Shown: positions 27,787-38,069, counted from the first letter of the stretch. The stretch is 64,000 bases of DNA from an uncultured bacterium (GCA_937958695.1 CALGNK010000011.1:1-64000); one strand, 5' to 3'. Notes: generated by a model not told the origin, from the sequence alone. Program-made: numbers and translations.

Positions 27787-28812
27787 TTATAATACTGGAG
27801 TTACCTGTCCCTTATTGTCGGCAGATCTTATCTCCGCCTCTACAATCTCTATCGTTTCCTTACTACTCTCAGGAGGGGCTACAGTTATAGGTCTATCATT
27901 AAGGAGACACTCTGCGAAGTATCTTATCTCCCTGTAATATCCCATCTCATTTGAAAGTTCTGGGATGAAACTCTTACCTTCGTTTGGATTCACCTTTAGG
28001 ACCCCATTCTGAAAGATAAGATTCCCCCTCTCAAAGTTTACTCTGAATAACATCTCAAAACCATATTCTCCTTGGAGTGTCCAATCATCCTGGGCATTTA
28101 TAACCTTCCCATCAGGATATATGTAGTTTGTCGAAACGATGTCATATCCGCTTCCTGGAATGACATTTCTGGCTATCGTTGAAACCGCAGAAGGTTTCCC
28201 AAAGAGCCAATTTATCGTATCTACATCATGTATATGCTGGTCTAGAATGCATCCTCCACTTTTTTCCTTCTTTAATAGCCAGTTTTCATAAGACCATTTG
28301 GGGGTTCCTCCTCCCCTATAGAAATATCCCTCTAAGAACTTACCAAATCTCTCAGTCTCTACACATTCCTTTAGATATTCATACGCTGGCCAGAACCTTA
28401 GGCAGTGGCCTATCATCAATTTTTTATTATTCCTCTTTGCCGCTTCTATCATTTCTTCACATTGTTTAGAATTTAGCGCCATAGGCTTCTCACATAATAC
28501 ATGCATCCCTCTATCTAATGCCTTTATAGTAGCTTCTGCATGTAGATAGGTAGGAAGACAGATATCTACATAATCTAGATCTTCTTTCTCTAACATTTCA
28601 TCTAGGTTTGTATAGAGTCTGTATCTACTGAAGTCATACTTCTTCGTTCCCACGTCTATGTTTCCTGGGATAAACTTATTTTCGAACTTAGCTGGATCTA
28701 TATCACATATAGCTACCAACTTAACAGGAAACCCTTCTGACTCAAGCCTTATATAGTTATCTAGATGTCCCCTACCCATAAATCCAATTCCTACAAGTCC
28801 TACCTTTAACAT
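27787..28812 (-). CDS. Gfo/Idh/MocA-family sugar oxidoreductase
   Basis: A 341-residue NAD(P)-dependent dehydrogenase. The N-terminal Rossmann motif is VGLVGIGFMGRGHLDNY. The catalytic Lys lies in HVLCEKPMAL. The C-terminal domain contains GGCILDQHIHDVDTINWLFG with the conserved D-x-x-x-H pattern. Members act on inositol, hexoses or amino sugars; the substrate cannot be told here. It lies two bases from the adjacent TIM-barrel isomerase, so both probably catalyse consecutive steps of a sugar or cyclitol pathway. It is the last gene of the long minus-strand run. Confidence 0.9.
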   Translation of the reverse strand: MLKVGLVGIGFMGRGHLDNYIRLESEGFPVKLVAICDIDPAKFENKFIPGNIDVGTKKYDFSRYRLYTNLDEMLEKEDLDYVDICLPTYLHAEATIKALDRGMHVLCEKPMALNSKQCEEMIEAAKRNNKKLMIGHCLRFWPAYEYLKECVETERFGKFLEGYFYRGGGTPKWSYENWLLKKEKSGGCILDQHIHDVDTINWLFGKPSAVSTIARNVIPGSGYDIVSTNYIYPDGKVINAQDDWTLQGEYGFEMLFRVNFERGNLIFQNGVLKVNPNEGKSFIPELSNEMGYYREIRYFAECLLNDRPITVAPPESSKETIEIVEAEIRSADNKGQVTPVL

Positions 28813-28814
28813 AT

Positions 28815-29654
28815 CTATTCCCTCCCAAGTATCTTATCCATAGATTTTGATGTATTATATATCATCTGTAGAGGATAGTGTCTATAAGCAAACATCTCTG
28901 CATTTAGATAATTATCATATCCAACCTCTTTTAATGCGGATATCACTTTAGGGAAATCTACATCTCCTGCTAACAGATCAACAAATCCCGCTAAGCCACA
29001 TCCCTGTCTCCTGTAGTCTTTTACATGAATCTTCTTTATCCTGCTTCCAAGTATCTTTATCCAATGTTCTGGGTAGCCTATATAGATAATATTACCAATG
29101 TCTAGATAGGCTCCTACATACTTAGAGTTTATTTTATCTATAAAATCTCTCATCTCTAGGGGCGATAATAAGAACTTATTCCAAACATTCTCTACACCTA
29201 TACATACCTTGGCTGATTCTGCAAATCTTGAAAGCTCAGCTATAGATTCTAAGGCATAATTATAAGCCTTATCATACTCTATTACCTCTGATCCTGGCAT
29301 CCAGTCTACACCAACATATCCAGGAACAACAAGGATCGTATCAACCCCTAAGAGACTTGCAAATTCTATCTGTTTCTTACATATATCCTTAGCCTTCTCC
29401 CTAACCTCTTTGGAATTGCTTGTAAATGGATATCTCCAGTACAATCCTGCAGCAAGACCACTTATCTCTATCCCAATATCCTCTGCAATCTTTTTATACT
29501 TTAATATATCTTCTTCTTTACTATCTAGACCTAACTCTCCACTCTCCGCTATTGAGAGCTCTATCCCCTCAAAGCCGGCATCTTTGGCAACCTTCATACA
29601 TTCCTCAATACTCATCCCCTGTGGAAATGACCAAATATTAATGCCCTTTTTCAT
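28815..29654 (-). CDS. Sugar phosphate isomerase/epimerase (xylose isomerase-like TIM barrel)
   Basis: A 279-residue AP-endonuclease-2/xylose-isomerase-like barrel. Metal-ligand stretches are GFEGIELSIAE, ENVWNKFLLSP, GAYLDIGNIIY, IHVKDYR and YLNAEMFAYRH, which provide Glu, Asp and His for a divalent metal. It starts four bases after the rlmB stop, with AGGTGATTTT as ribosome site, and is coupled to the Gfo/Idh/MocA gene. This gene pair recurs in catabolism of inositol and rare sugars. The substrate is not determined. Confidence 0.87.
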   Translation of the reverse strand: MKKGINIWSFPQGMSIEECMKVAKDAGFEGIELSIAESGELGLDSKEEDILKYKKIAEDIGIEISGLAAGLYWRYPFTSNSKEVREKAKDICKKQIEFASLLGVDTILVVPGYVGVDWMPGSEVIEYDKAYNYALESIAELSRFAESAKVCIGVENVWNKFLLSPLEMRDFIDKINSKYVGAYLDIGNIIYIGYPEHWIKILGSRIKKIHVKDYRRQGCGLAGFVDLLAGDVDFPKVISALKEVGYDNYLNAEMFAYRHYPLQMIYNTSKSMDKILGRE

Positions 29655-29658
29655 AAAA

Positions 29659-30348
29659 TCACCTCCAATCTCTACTCTTTATCTCATAGATAATAATACC
29701 AGCAGACACAGAGGTATTTAGAGATGTTATCTTACCCATCATAGGAATACCTATGATCTTATCACATCTTCTTCTCATAATAGGCCTAAGTCCTTTATCC
29801 TCTCCACCGATTATAAGTAATAGTGGGAATCTAACATCTAGCTTAAAATATGGCTCTCCACTTGGGTCTGCACCTAGGACAAAGAAGCCCTTTTCTAAGA
29901 ATTTGTCTACTGTCTGTGCTGTATTGGTAACTACTGCAAATGGTAGATGAAATATAGCACCTGCAGAAGAACTTATAAGACCTTCTGATATAATAGCAGA
30001 ACGATGCTTTGGCAGAACTATCCCATCAACCCCTGCGCACTCTGCGGTCCTCACTATTGCTCCAAGGTTATGAGGGTCCTCTACTCCATCGGCAAGGATA
30101 ACAAATCTCTTATCAAGAAAGTATTCCAAATCTTTTGGCTCTACAGGGTATGTATAGGCTAAGATACCCTGTTTAGCCTTTAGAGAAGGAACTTCCTGAA
30201 TGGGGATTCCTATCTTTTTTGCCTGGATAATAATATCAGCATATCTTGAAGCTAACCTTTTATCTATCTGTATCTTCTGTATAGCGATCCCAGATTTTAA
30301 AGCCTCTATTACTGAGTTTTTTCCTTCTATCTTTAACTCATCTTCCAT
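29659..30348 (-). CDS. rlmB: 23S rRNA 2'-O-ribose methyltransferase, TrmH/RlmB family
   Basis: A 229-residue SPOUT methyltransferase. The N-terminal substrate-binding region begins EGKNSVIEALKSG. The knotted domain has ILADGVEDPHNLGAIVRTAE (motif 1), IGGEDKGLRP (motif 2) and IPMMGKITSLNTSVSAGI (motif 3), which binds AdoMet. It probably methylates G2251 of 23S rRNA. It overlaps cysS by 16 bases, matching the cysS-(mrnC)-rlmB order of Firmicutes but without mrnC between them. Confidence 0.9.
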   Translation of the reverse strand: MEDELKIEGKNSVIEALKSGIAIQKIQIDKRLASRYADIIIQAKKIGIPIQEVPSLKAKQGILAYTYPVEPKDLEYFLDKRFVILADGVEDPHNLGAIVRTAECAGVDGIVLPKHRSAIISEGLISSSAGAIFHLPFAVVTNTAQTVDKFLEKGFFVLGADPSGEPYFKLDVRFPLLLIIGGEDKGLRPIMRRRCDKIIGIPMMGKITSLNTSVSAGIIIYEIKSRDWR

Positions 30349-31715
30349 CTAGTACCTTCCTTCGTATCCTCCAATATGATACCTATATTATTCAAACTAT
30401 CCCTAATCTCATCACTAAGGTCAAATCTCTTATCCTGTCTTAGTCTATTCCTTATCTTTATAATAATATCCATTACTTCTCTTAGTTTATCAGTATCTAG
30501 AGAAATCTTAGTCAGTTCAGAGAATCTAAAGCCAAGAACTTCACACATCTTAAGTAAGTTAAACTTGAAAACTGGCAATACAGGATCCCAAGTACCTTTA
30601 TCTAGTATTGGCCTATTCTCCCTTAGATATGAGAAGAGAACACCAATAGCCTGCGGGGTATTTAGGTCATTAGATAGAGCCTCTCTGAAATCAAAAAACG
30701 CCTGATCATAAACAGGTGAAGGAGGATCCGGTATATGAATTAAAAGCTTCACCGTATCTTCTATCCTTGAATAAGCCCTACCTGCATCCTCAAGGGCTTG
30801 AGGGTCAAAGTCAAGCGGACTTCGATAATGAGTCCCTAAAAGGTATAGTCTTAAGACCTCTGGTCGATAAGAATTCAATGCTTCTCTTAATACTATAAAG
30901 TTTCCAGTTGATTTTGACATCTTCTCTGATTTTAGATTCACCAATCCGTTATGTATCCAAAATCTAACAAATCTTCCATCACCTATAACCGATTCTGCCT
31001 GGGCCTTCTCATTCTCATGATGGGGAAAGACTAGATCTGCTCCACCACCGTGTATATCTATATCTTCCCCTAGATATAGAAGAGACATTACAGAGCACTC
31101 GATATGCCATCCAGGTCTTCCCTTACCCCAAGGACTCTCCCAATAAGGTTCTCCTGGCTTGGCAGACTTCCACAGTGCAAAATCTAACGGATCTCTCTTC
31201 TTTTCACTTGGATCCACCCTAGCCCCTGCAATCATCTCTTCTAGGGAACGCTTGGATAATTTCCCATAGTAGGGATAATTTCTCACAGAGAAGTACACAT
31301 CACCATCTGATTCGTATGCGTATCCCCTTTCTATAATCCTTTCTATAAAATCAATTATCTCTTCTATGTGTTCTGTAACTCTAGGATATATGAATGCCCT
31401 ACTTATACCAAACCTATCCATATCTAAAAAGTATTCGGAGATAAATCTGTCTGCCAACTCTTTCGGAGATATATTTAATTCGTTTGCCCTATTTATTATC
31501 TTGTCATCAATATCGGTAAAATTTTGAATCCACAAAACTCTATAACCCTCTGATTCTAAGAATCTATACAGGACATCGTATACTAGATAAGATCTTCCGT
31601 GCCCTATATGGCAATAGTCATAGGGCGTCACACCGCATACATACATCCTCACCATATTATGCTTTTTTGGGGAAAATTCATCTTCATTTCTAGTTAATGT
31701 ATTGTATAATTTCAT
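30333..31715 (-). CDS. cysS: Cysteinyl-tRNA synthetase
   Basis: A 460-residue class I synthetase. It shows the YVCGVTPYDYCHIGHGRSYLV segment (HIGH as HIGH), the zinc-binding WHIECSVMS and HGGGADLVFPHHENE, and the KMSKS loop EKMSKSTGNF. The C-terminal helical anticodon domain is complete. It begins directly after the gltX stop without a gap and overlaps rlmB. Confidence 0.96.
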   Translation of the reverse strand: MKLYNTLTRNEDEFSPKKHNMVRMYVCGVTPYDYCHIGHGRSYLVYDVLYRFLESEGYRVLWIQNFTDIDDKIINRANELNISPKELADRFISEYFLDMDRFGISRAFIYPRVTEHIEEIIDFIERIIERGYAYESDGDVYFSVRNYPYYGKLSKRSLEEMIAGARVDPSEKKRDPLDFALWKSAKPGEPYWESPWGKGRPGWHIECSVMSLLYLGEDIDIHGGGADLVFPHHENEKAQAESVIGDGRFVRFWIHNGLVNLKSEKMSKSTGNFIVLREALNSYRPEVLRLYLLGTHYRSPLDFDPQALEDAGRAYSRIEDTVKLLIHIPDPPSPVYDQAFFDFREALSNDLNTPQAIGVLFSYLRENRPILDKGTWDPVLPVFKFNLLKMCEVLGFRFSELTKISLDTDKLREVMDIIIKIRNRLRQDKRFDLSDEIRDSLNNIGIILEDTKEGTRWKMS

Positions 31716-33116
31716 CTAATCCTCCAAAAACTTTAGTGCTTTTTCTAATCTCTCAATACATCTCTCTTTACCTAGAATAGGGATAAACTCTACTAGTTCA
31801 GGTCCAGACTCATAACCAGTTATTGCCAATCTTATTGGGTGATAAAATCTTCTTCCTTTAATCCCTGAAATCTTCATTGCCTCTTTAAATATACTATCTA
31901 TAGCGTTTAAGTCATCAGTCTCTCTTAGTAGGCTTAAAAATGTCTCTATAGCCTTTTTACTAGATGCAAGTTCCTCTTTATGACTCTGATCTAGTTTAAT
32001 ATCACCAAGATAGTATTTCTCAATGTATTTAGGGATATCAGCCAAAGTCTCTGCGTATTCCTTTATAGATGCTACAGACCTTAATAACCAGTCAGTTGGA
32101 TAGTTATTTAAATCCCCCAAGAATGGCCTTGTGTACTCTAACAGTTTTTCCTCGTCAAGCTTCATAATATGATGCCTATTTATCCATCTTAGCTTGGCAG
32201 GGTCATAGGCAGAAGGACTTGGAGAGACATCTTCCAAGGAGAACTCCTCTATAAGCTCGTTTAATGTCTTTATTTCATCTCCTTTAGGGCTCCAACCAAG
32301 TAATGCTAAGTAATTTACCACTCCTTCTGGCAAGAAACCCTGCTCTCTTAATTCTTTTATAGAGAGAGAACCCTCTCTCTTTGAGAGCTTAGAACGGTCA
32401 CTTCCAACAATCATAGGTAGATGTGCAAATCTAGGAGGCTCTACCCCTAAAGCCTTATAGATGAGTAGTTGTCTAGGAGTATTTGATAAATGGTCTTCTC
32501 CTCTTATCACATGCGTAATCTTCATAAGATAATCGTCTATAACTACAGCAAAGTTATAAGTAGGCATCCCATCAGATCTGAGTATGATAAAATCTCCAGT
32601 TATAGCGTTTACATCAAACTCTATCCTTCCTCTAATCATATCATCAACTACAAAATACGCATCTTTTGGGATCTTAAATCTTATAGAGTAAGGAAGGCCC
32701 TTTGCCTCTAGGCTATCTACCTCTTCTTGCGAAAGATTTGCGCATCTTCCACTATATCTAGGAGGCTTACCGCTTCTTAAAGCCTCTTCCCTCTCCCTTT
32801 CCAGCTCTTCTGGAGAACAGAAACATTTATACGCTAATTTATCTTCCAAAAAACGAAATGCGTAACTCTTATATATATCTAACCTTTCACTCTGCTTATA
32901 GGGTCCTTCGTCCCAGTTTAGTCCTAACCAGGAGAGATCTTCTAGGATCCCCTGATAGGCAGATTGAAATGTCCTCTCTACATCTGTATCCTCTATGCGG
33001 AGTATAAATGCCCCTCTATTTTTTCTGGCAAATAACCAGTTAAAAAGGGCAGTCCTTACATTTCCCACATGAAGACTTCCGCTAGGACTTGGGGCAAACC
33101 TAACCCTTACACTCAT
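31716..33116 (-). CDS. gltX: Glutamyl-tRNA synthetase
   Basis: A 466-residue class I synthetase starting RFAPSPSGSLHVGNVRTALF, with the HIGH motif as HVGN. The KMSKS loop is SKLSKREGS. The zinc-ribbon-like insert is CFCSPEELE...CANL with partial cysteines. The C-terminal helical anticodon-binding cage is full length. It overlaps ispF by one base. Whether it also charges tRNA-Gln cannot be told, since GatCAB or GlnRS are not in the window. Confidence 0.96.
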   Translation of the reverse strand: MSVRVRFAPSPSGSLHVGNVRTALFNWLFARKNRGAFILRIEDTDVERTFQSAYQGILEDLSWLGLNWDEGPYKQSERLDIYKSYAFRFLEDKLAYKCFCSPEELEREREEALRSGKPPRYSGRCANLSQEEVDSLEAKGLPYSIRFKIPKDAYFVVDDMIRGRIEFDVNAITGDFIILRSDGMPTYNFAVVIDDYLMKITHVIRGEDHLSNTPRQLLIYKALGVEPPRFAHLPMIVGSDRSKLSKREGSLSIKELREQGFLPEGVVNYLALLGWSPKGDEIKTLNELIEEFSLEDVSPSPSAYDPAKLRWINRHHIMKLDEEKLLEYTRPFLGDLNNYPTDWLLRSVASIKEYAETLADIPKYIEKYYLGDIKLDQSHKEELASSKKAIETFLSLLRETDDLNAIDSIFKEAMKISGIKGRRFYHPIRLAITGYESGPELVEFIPILGKERCIERLEKALKFLED

Positions 33117-33589
33117 CAGGTCCTCCTTTCATCTATAAGAACAACTGCAATCGCTACTATACCCTCTTCTCTACCTATAAAGCCTAACTTTTCATTGGTT
33201 GTAGCCTTTATACCAATAGATCTAGGACTTATCCCTAGGATGCTAGACAATTTTTCTTTCATCATATCAATATAGGGACCTATCTTTGGTCTTTCTGCTA
33301 TAACAACACTATCAATATTTACTATGATATACTCTTTGTCTATCTTCTTTTTTACCTCCTCTAGTATAACACAACTAGATATACCTTTATACTCTGGGGT
33401 ATTAGGAAAGAAGTGACCGATATCCGGTAATCCAACTGCACCTAAAATGGCATCAGATATTGCGTGTATTAATACATCAGCATCTGAATGTCCATAGAGT
33501 CCAAACTCAGAGGGTATCTCTATCCCTCCAAGGAAAAGCTTTCTCTCTCTTGTTATAGGATGAACATCGTACCCTATTCCAATCCTCAT
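33116..33589 (-). CDS. ispF: 2-C-methyl-D-erythritol 2,4-cyclodiphosphate synthase
   Basis: A 157-residue trimeric zinc enzyme of the MEP isoprenoid pathway. It has the zinc-binding GIGYDVHP, the HSDADVLIHAISDAILGA segment, DIGHFFPNT and the KATTNEKLGFIGREEGI signature. Its start overlaps the ispD stop by 4 bases, so consecutive non-adjacent pathway steps are translationally coupled, as in many Firmicutes. Confidence 0.96.
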   Translation of the reverse strand: MRIGIGYDVHPITRERKLFLGGIEIPSEFGLYGHSDADVLIHAISDAILGAVGLPDIGHFFPNTPEYKGISSCVILEEVKKKIDKEYIIVNIDSVVIAERPKIGPYIDMMKEKLSSILGISPRSIGIKATTNEKLGFIGREEGIVAIAVVLIDERRT

Positions 33590-34266
33590 ATACCTAGAAG
33601 CTCAAGATATCTATGGGCCAATAACAAATCCTCTCTAGTAGTTATCTTTAGATTGGTATACTCTCCCTCAATAACCCTGATCTTATATCCAATCCTTTCT
33701 ACCAAAGAAGCGTCATCCGTCCCATAAAAGCCGTCTATATAAGCTCTTTCATATGCTTCAATAAGCACCTCGTATCTAAAAACCTGTGGTGTCTGTACAC
33801 TCCAGAGTAACTCTCTCTGCGGAGTAGATTCTACATAGCCATCTCTTACAATCTTTATAGTCTCCTTAACAGGTAATGCAGGTATAACCGCTGAATAAAC
33901 TTCAGCTTCCTTTATAAGTCTATCAATTAATTCAAAGCTTGCAAAGGGCCTTGCCCCATCATGAATGGCTACTATCTGAGAAGATGTTAATGCCTTAAGT
34001 CCCTTATATACAGAATCCTGTCTCTCCTTTCCCCCATGGATCATCTTTATAAAAGGATAATCAAAGCCAGCCTTAGATAGGATATTCCTAACATCCTCCT
34101 CATCCTGAGGCCTTATAACAATAACCAATTCTGAAAGCGAGTCCAATCTAAGAAATTTTTCTAATGAAAATAAAAGAACAGGTTTACCAGCTAGTTCCAT
34201 TAATACCTTATTGTGTCCCAATCTCTTTGATTGGCCAGCAGAAGCTATAATTACTCCTACATTCAC
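33586..34266 (-). CDS. ispD: 2-C-methyl-D-erythritol 4-phosphate cytidylyltransferase
   Basis: A 226-residue nucleotidyltransferase. It shows the CTP-binding opening IIASAGQSKRLGHNKVLMEL, IHDGARPFAS, ALPVKETIK and TDDASLVERIG near the end. It activates MEP with CTP in isoprenoid synthesis. It overlaps disA and ispF by 4 bases each. Confidence 0.95.
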   Translation of the reverse strand: MNVGVIIASAGQSKRLGHNKVLMELAGKPVLLFSLEKFLRLDSLSELVIVIRPQDEEDVRNILSKAGFDYPFIKMIHGGKERQDSVYKGLKALTSSQIVAIHDGARPFASFELIDRLIKEAEVYSAVIPALPVKETIKIVRDGYVESTPQRELLWSVQTPQVFRYEVLIEAYERAYIDGFYGTDDASLVERIGYKIRVIEGEYTNLKITTREDLLLAHRYLELLGI

Positions 34267-35360
34267 CTAGTCCTTCCTAAATCTCCCAGTCTAAATGGTG
34301 GAATTCCTCTACTACTCTGCTCCTTGATCCTTCTCAAGCCATCCCTTATATTCTTTGCCCTTATCTCTCCGATACCCTCAACCTCATCTAGTTGAGGTAT
34401 ATCTGCCTTAAGGATATTCTGCAAATTACCAAAATGATTTATCAGATTTTCTATAATTGAGGATGGGAGACGAGAAACATAACTCAATATCCTATAACCT
34501 CTACATCTCAGATTAGTATCAGTAGAACTTATAGATTCTACTATTCCTAAAAGGTTTGACATTAAATTTGTATTTAATAAATCATTTAAACCTTTCTTCC
34601 TTATCTCATCCTTAATGGTTTCAGGATTCAGCCCATCTCTTATGTAGTCTCTAAGAAGCAATATCTCCTCTTCCTGAACTCCACCGATAAGTTCATCTAA
34701 CTGCATTCTAACCAATCTGCCCTCTACACCTAACTCTATTATGTATCTCTCTATCTCTTGAGCTATCCTTAAAACCATTTCTATACGGTATAGAACCCAA
34801 AGGATATCAAGAAACGTGGCACTATCTTCGATCTCTAGGGTGGTAAGATTAGACATCGCCTGATCCAGTATAACTCTATATCTCTCTAAGACTTGCAAAC
34901 CCTGATTAGCCTTAACTAAAAGATTTCTTATATCTTGAAGGACATACCTTATATTCCCTACATATAGAGATATTATCTCTCTCCTCTCAGATATTGCTAT
35001 AACCAATGCTCCAGCCTGCTTTGCAGTCCTTTCTGCTGTTCTATGCCTAGTCCCCGGTTCGGTAGAAGGTATGGATACATCTGGAGAAAGTTGAACATTG
35101 GCGTAGATAATCTTTTTCAAGTCTTCCGATATCACTATAGCACCATCCATCTTAGCCAATTCGTAGAGAGACTCTGGAGTAAAATCACAGTTTAAAGTAA
35201 AACCACCACTTATGATATTATTAAGGACATCTATATTGCCACCAACCACTATAAGAGCTCCCATCTTTGCACTTAGTATCCTATCTAAGCCCTCTCTTAG
35301 GGGTGTCCCTGGAGCAGTGAGCTTTAATGCTCTATAAAGGTCTAACGTAGAATCTGGCAT
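34263..35360 (-). CDS. disA: DNA integrity scanning diadenylate cyclase
   Basis: A 365-residue protein that makes c-di-AMP while scanning DNA. The N-terminal DAC domain has the catalytic AKMDGAIVIS (DGA) and GTRHRTAERTAKQAGALVIA (RHR) motifs. A helical linker follows, then a C-terminal RuvA-like helix-hairpin-helix with EVEGIGEIRAKNIRDG. All catalytic residues are present. It overlaps radA by 29 bases; RadA is known to bind and inhibit DisA in Bacillus, so coupling is functional as well as positional. Confidence 0.95.
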   Translation of the reverse strand: MPDSTLDLYRALKLTAPGTPLREGLDRILSAKMGALIVVGGNIDVLNNIISGGFTLNCDFTPESLYELAKMDGAIVISEDLKKIIYANVQLSPDVSIPSTEPGTRHRTAERTAKQAGALVIAISERREIISLYVGNIRYVLQDIRNLLVKANQGLQVLERYRVILDQAMSNLTTLEIEDSATFLDILWVLYRIEMVLRIAQEIERYIIELGVEGRLVRMQLDELIGGVQEEEILLLRDYIRDGLNPETIKDEIRKKGLNDLLNTNLMSNLLGIVESISSTDTNLRCRGYRILSYVSRLPSSIIENLINHFGNLQNILKADIPQLDEVEGIGEIRAKNIRDGLRRIKEQSSRGIPPFRLGDLGRTR

Positions 35361-36699
35361 CTTTTATTATACTGTACACCTCCTTCAATGTCCTTACCCC
35401 TATCACCCTTGGGCTTTCTTCCCTCCTCTTTAGAGGAACTATTCCTTCGGTATAGCCTAATCTTAATGCAGTCTCTACCCTCTTCTCATGCCACATAACC
35501 TGCCTTATCTCTCCAGTAAGGCCTATCTCACCAAAACTAAATAGTTCAGAAGTTAATGGAACTTCTAAGGCGCTAGATATAACTGCTAGGGCTATTGATA
35601 GGTCTAATGCAGGATCTTTTACAGTGACCCCCCCAGGTATATTCAGAAATACATCTTTATTAAAGAGAGGTAACTGTAAAAGCTTCTCCAAAACTGCCAG
35701 TATAAAAGAAAATCTATTAAAGTCTACCCCTTGGACAACCCTTCTAGGAACTGCGTATACAGAGCGCGTGACTAATGCTTGAACTTCCACTAATATAGGT
35801 CTTGTCCCTTCCATTATTACACTCACAGTAGCCCCAGGTGTTGATCCTAGACCTTCTCTAACAAAGAACAATGAAGGATTTGCTATCTCTCTAAGGCCTT
35901 CGGATGTCATCTCCATAAAGGCAACCTCATTTGTATCCCCGTACCTGTTTTTGACAGAACGGATAAGTCTAACTACACCGTCTCTGTCGCCTTCAAAATA
36001 AAAAACACCATCAACCATATGTTCAAGGGTCTTAGGACCTGCTAAGATTCCCTCTTTTGTAACATGCCCTGTTATAAAAGCCACACTATTATCCCTTTTT
36101 GCCAAGTCTATAATTTTAGATGTGCATAGCTTTATCTGTGTTACTGTCCCGGGCTGACTAGGTATTGAATCATCTCTTACCGCCTGTATAGAGTCCACAA
36201 TAAATATATCTGGCTTTATCTCTTCATAAACCGATATTGCATTATCCAAACTAACCTCGCTTATTACCCTAAGATTTTCTCCAGTAATATTTAACCTATT
36301 AGCCCTTAAGCCTACCTGATATACAGACTCTTCTGCACAGTTATACAAAACCCTTAGGCCCTTTCTTGAGAAAGATTCTGACAATTGGAGCATAAAGGTA
36401 GACTTCCCTATACCTGGCTCGCCGCCAATGAGAAGAACAGAACCGGGAACTACCCCGCCGCCTAGAAGCCTATCTGTTTCAGGATAATCAGTAGTAATCC
36501 TTTCTATAGTGTTAGCCTTTATATCTCTAAGGCTTAAAGCTCTAACAGGGGTGCTCTTAGGCTTAGTCTTTTTCTCCTCTTTTTCAAGGATAACCTCTTC
36601 TAGTGTATTCCAAGAGTTACAATTGGGACATCTACCTAGCCAGTTAGAACTTGTATATCCACACTCTGTACACCTGTAAGTCTTACTAGATTTGCTCAT
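35332..36699 (-). CDS. radA: DNA repair protein RadA (Sms)
   Basis: A 455-residue branch-migration helicase. It has an N-terminal C4 zinc finger (CTECGYTSSNWLGRCPNC), Walker A GGEPGIGKS, the RadA-specific KNRYGDTNEV motif and a Lon-like C-terminal domain (VFLNIPGGVTVKDPALDLSI). It processes recombination intermediates. It overlaps lysS by 4 bases and disA by 29 bases. Confidence 0.96.
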   Translation of the reverse strand: MSKSSKTYRCTECGYTSSNWLGRCPNCNSWNTLEEVILEKEEKKTKPKSTPVRALSLRDIKANTIERITTDYPETDRLLGGGVVPGSVLLIGGEPGIGKSTFMLQLSESFSRKGLRVLYNCAEESVYQVGLRANRLNITGENLRVISEVSLDNAISVYEEIKPDIFIVDSIQAVRDDSIPSQPGTVTQIKLCTSKIIDLAKRDNSVAFITGHVTKEGILAGPKTLEHMVDGVFYFEGDRDGVVRLIRSVKNRYGDTNEVAFMEMTSEGLREIANPSLFFVREGLGSTPGATVSVIMEGTRPILVEVQALVTRSVYAVPRRVVQGVDFNRFSFILAVLEKLLQLPLFNKDVFLNIPGGVTVKDPALDLSIALAVISSALEVPLTSELFSFGEIGLTGEIRQVMWHEKRVETALRLGYTEGIVPLKRREESPRVIGVRTLKEVYSIIKDARFYVRPL

Positions 36700-38069
36700 T
36701 CTGGTCTCTGTAGAGGAAACAGAATCACCTCTCTTATAGAGTCCACATTGGCAAAGAGCATAGTAAGCCTGTCTATACCTATTCCTAAACCTCCAGTAGG
36801 AGGCATTCCATACTCTAAGGCTTCCAAAAAGTCTTCATCCATAGGATGAGTTTCTTCTTCACCCATCATCTTCTCCTTTAGTTGCTCTTCAAATCTCCTT
36901 CTCTGCTCTATAGGGTCATTCAACTCTGAAAATGCATTAGCAACTTCTAAGCCACCTATAAATAATTCAAACCTATCTGTAAACCTAGGATCACTCTCCC
37001 TAGCTTTAGCAAGGGGAGAGATTGCCACTGGATATCCAGTGATAAATGTAGGTTTTACTAGCTTATGTTGGACCTCTTCTTCAAAGAGTTCCATAAGGAC
37101 CTTAGCCCAGAGACTCTCCTCCGTTGTTACCTTTATCTCAAACTTATTGGCATACTCTAGAAGTTCTTCTCTATTTAAGTTTAAAGGGTTTACTCCTGTA
37201 TGTTCTATGACTATATCTAAAAGTTCTTTCCTCTCCCAGGGGGAGGATATATCTATCTCAGAATCATCTTTATATATAACAGGCTTACCAAAGATTGTAT
37301 TTGCAAGGTAAATAATCAACTCTTCGGTAAGATCCATCATCGTATTATAATCCGCATAGGCTTGATAGAGCTCCATCATAGTAAACTCAGGATTATGAAC
37401 AGTAGAGATTCCTTCATTTCTGAAACATCTATTTATCTCGTATACTTTCTCATATCCACCAACTATTAATCTCTTTAGATATAATTCAAGGGCTATTCTA
37501 AGGTAAAGATCAATATCCAGAGCATTATGATGGGTAATAAAAGGACGGGCAAAACCACCACCGGGAACTATATGTAGGATAGGGGTCTCAACCTCTATAA
37601 AACCTTTACTCTCTAAAAAGTTCCTCATCTCTCTTATAAGTTTTGACCTGAGCAAGAATATCCTTCTCGGATTCTCGTTTGCTATAAGGTCTAGATACCT
37701 TCTTCTATATCTAGTTTCTACATCGGTTATCCCATGCCACTTTTCAGGTAATGGTCTTAACGCCCTTGTCAGAACCCAAAACTTATTTATCCTAACAGAA
37801 GGCTCACCAGTGTGAGTTCTAAATGGCATCCCCTCCACCCCAATAAAATCACCAACATGAAATTCTCCCAACTCCTCATAAGAATCTCCCAAGTCGTCAG
37901 CTCTCCCATAAAGCTGTATTCTATCTTTAATATTCCTTATATCTAGGAAGATCGATCTTCCATGTCTTCTTATTGCGGTAATTCTTCCTGCTACCCTTAC
38001 AGTCTGCTCGATCAGATCATTAAAGTTATTCTTTAATTCGTCTATAGAGTGCGTCGGAGTAAAATTCAC
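36696..38069 (-). CDS. lysS: Lysyl-tRNA synthetase, class II
   Basis: A 457-residue class II synthetase. The N-terminal OB fold (VRVAGRITAIRRHGRSIFLD) binds the anticodon. Motif 2 is YEINRCFRNEGISTVHNPEF and motif 3 is PPTGGLGIGIDRLTMLF. It is slightly shorter than the usual 490 residues but lacks nothing essential. It is located between greA and radA, with a 4-base overlap at radA. Confidence 0.96.
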   Translation of the reverse strand: MNFTPTHSIDELKNNFNDLIEQTVRVAGRITAIRRHGRSIFLDIRNIKDRIQLYGRADDLGDSYEELGEFHVGDFIGVEGMPFRTHTGEPSVRINKFWVLTRALRPLPEKWHGITDVETRYRRRYLDLIANENPRRIFLLRSKLIREMRNFLESKGFIEVETPILHIVPGGGFARPFITHHNALDIDLYLRIALELYLKRLIVGGYEKVYEINRCFRNEGISTVHNPEFTMMELYQAYADYNTMMDLTEELIIYLANTIFGKPVIYKDDSEIDISSPWERKELLDIVIEHTGVNPLNLNREELLEYANKFEIKVTTEESLWAKVLMELFEEEVQHKLVKPTFITGYPVAISPLAKARESDPRFTDRFELFIGGLEVANAFSELNDPIEQRRRFEEQLKEKMMGEEETHPMDEDFLEALEYGMPPTGGLGIGIDRLTMLFANVDSIREVILFPLQRPE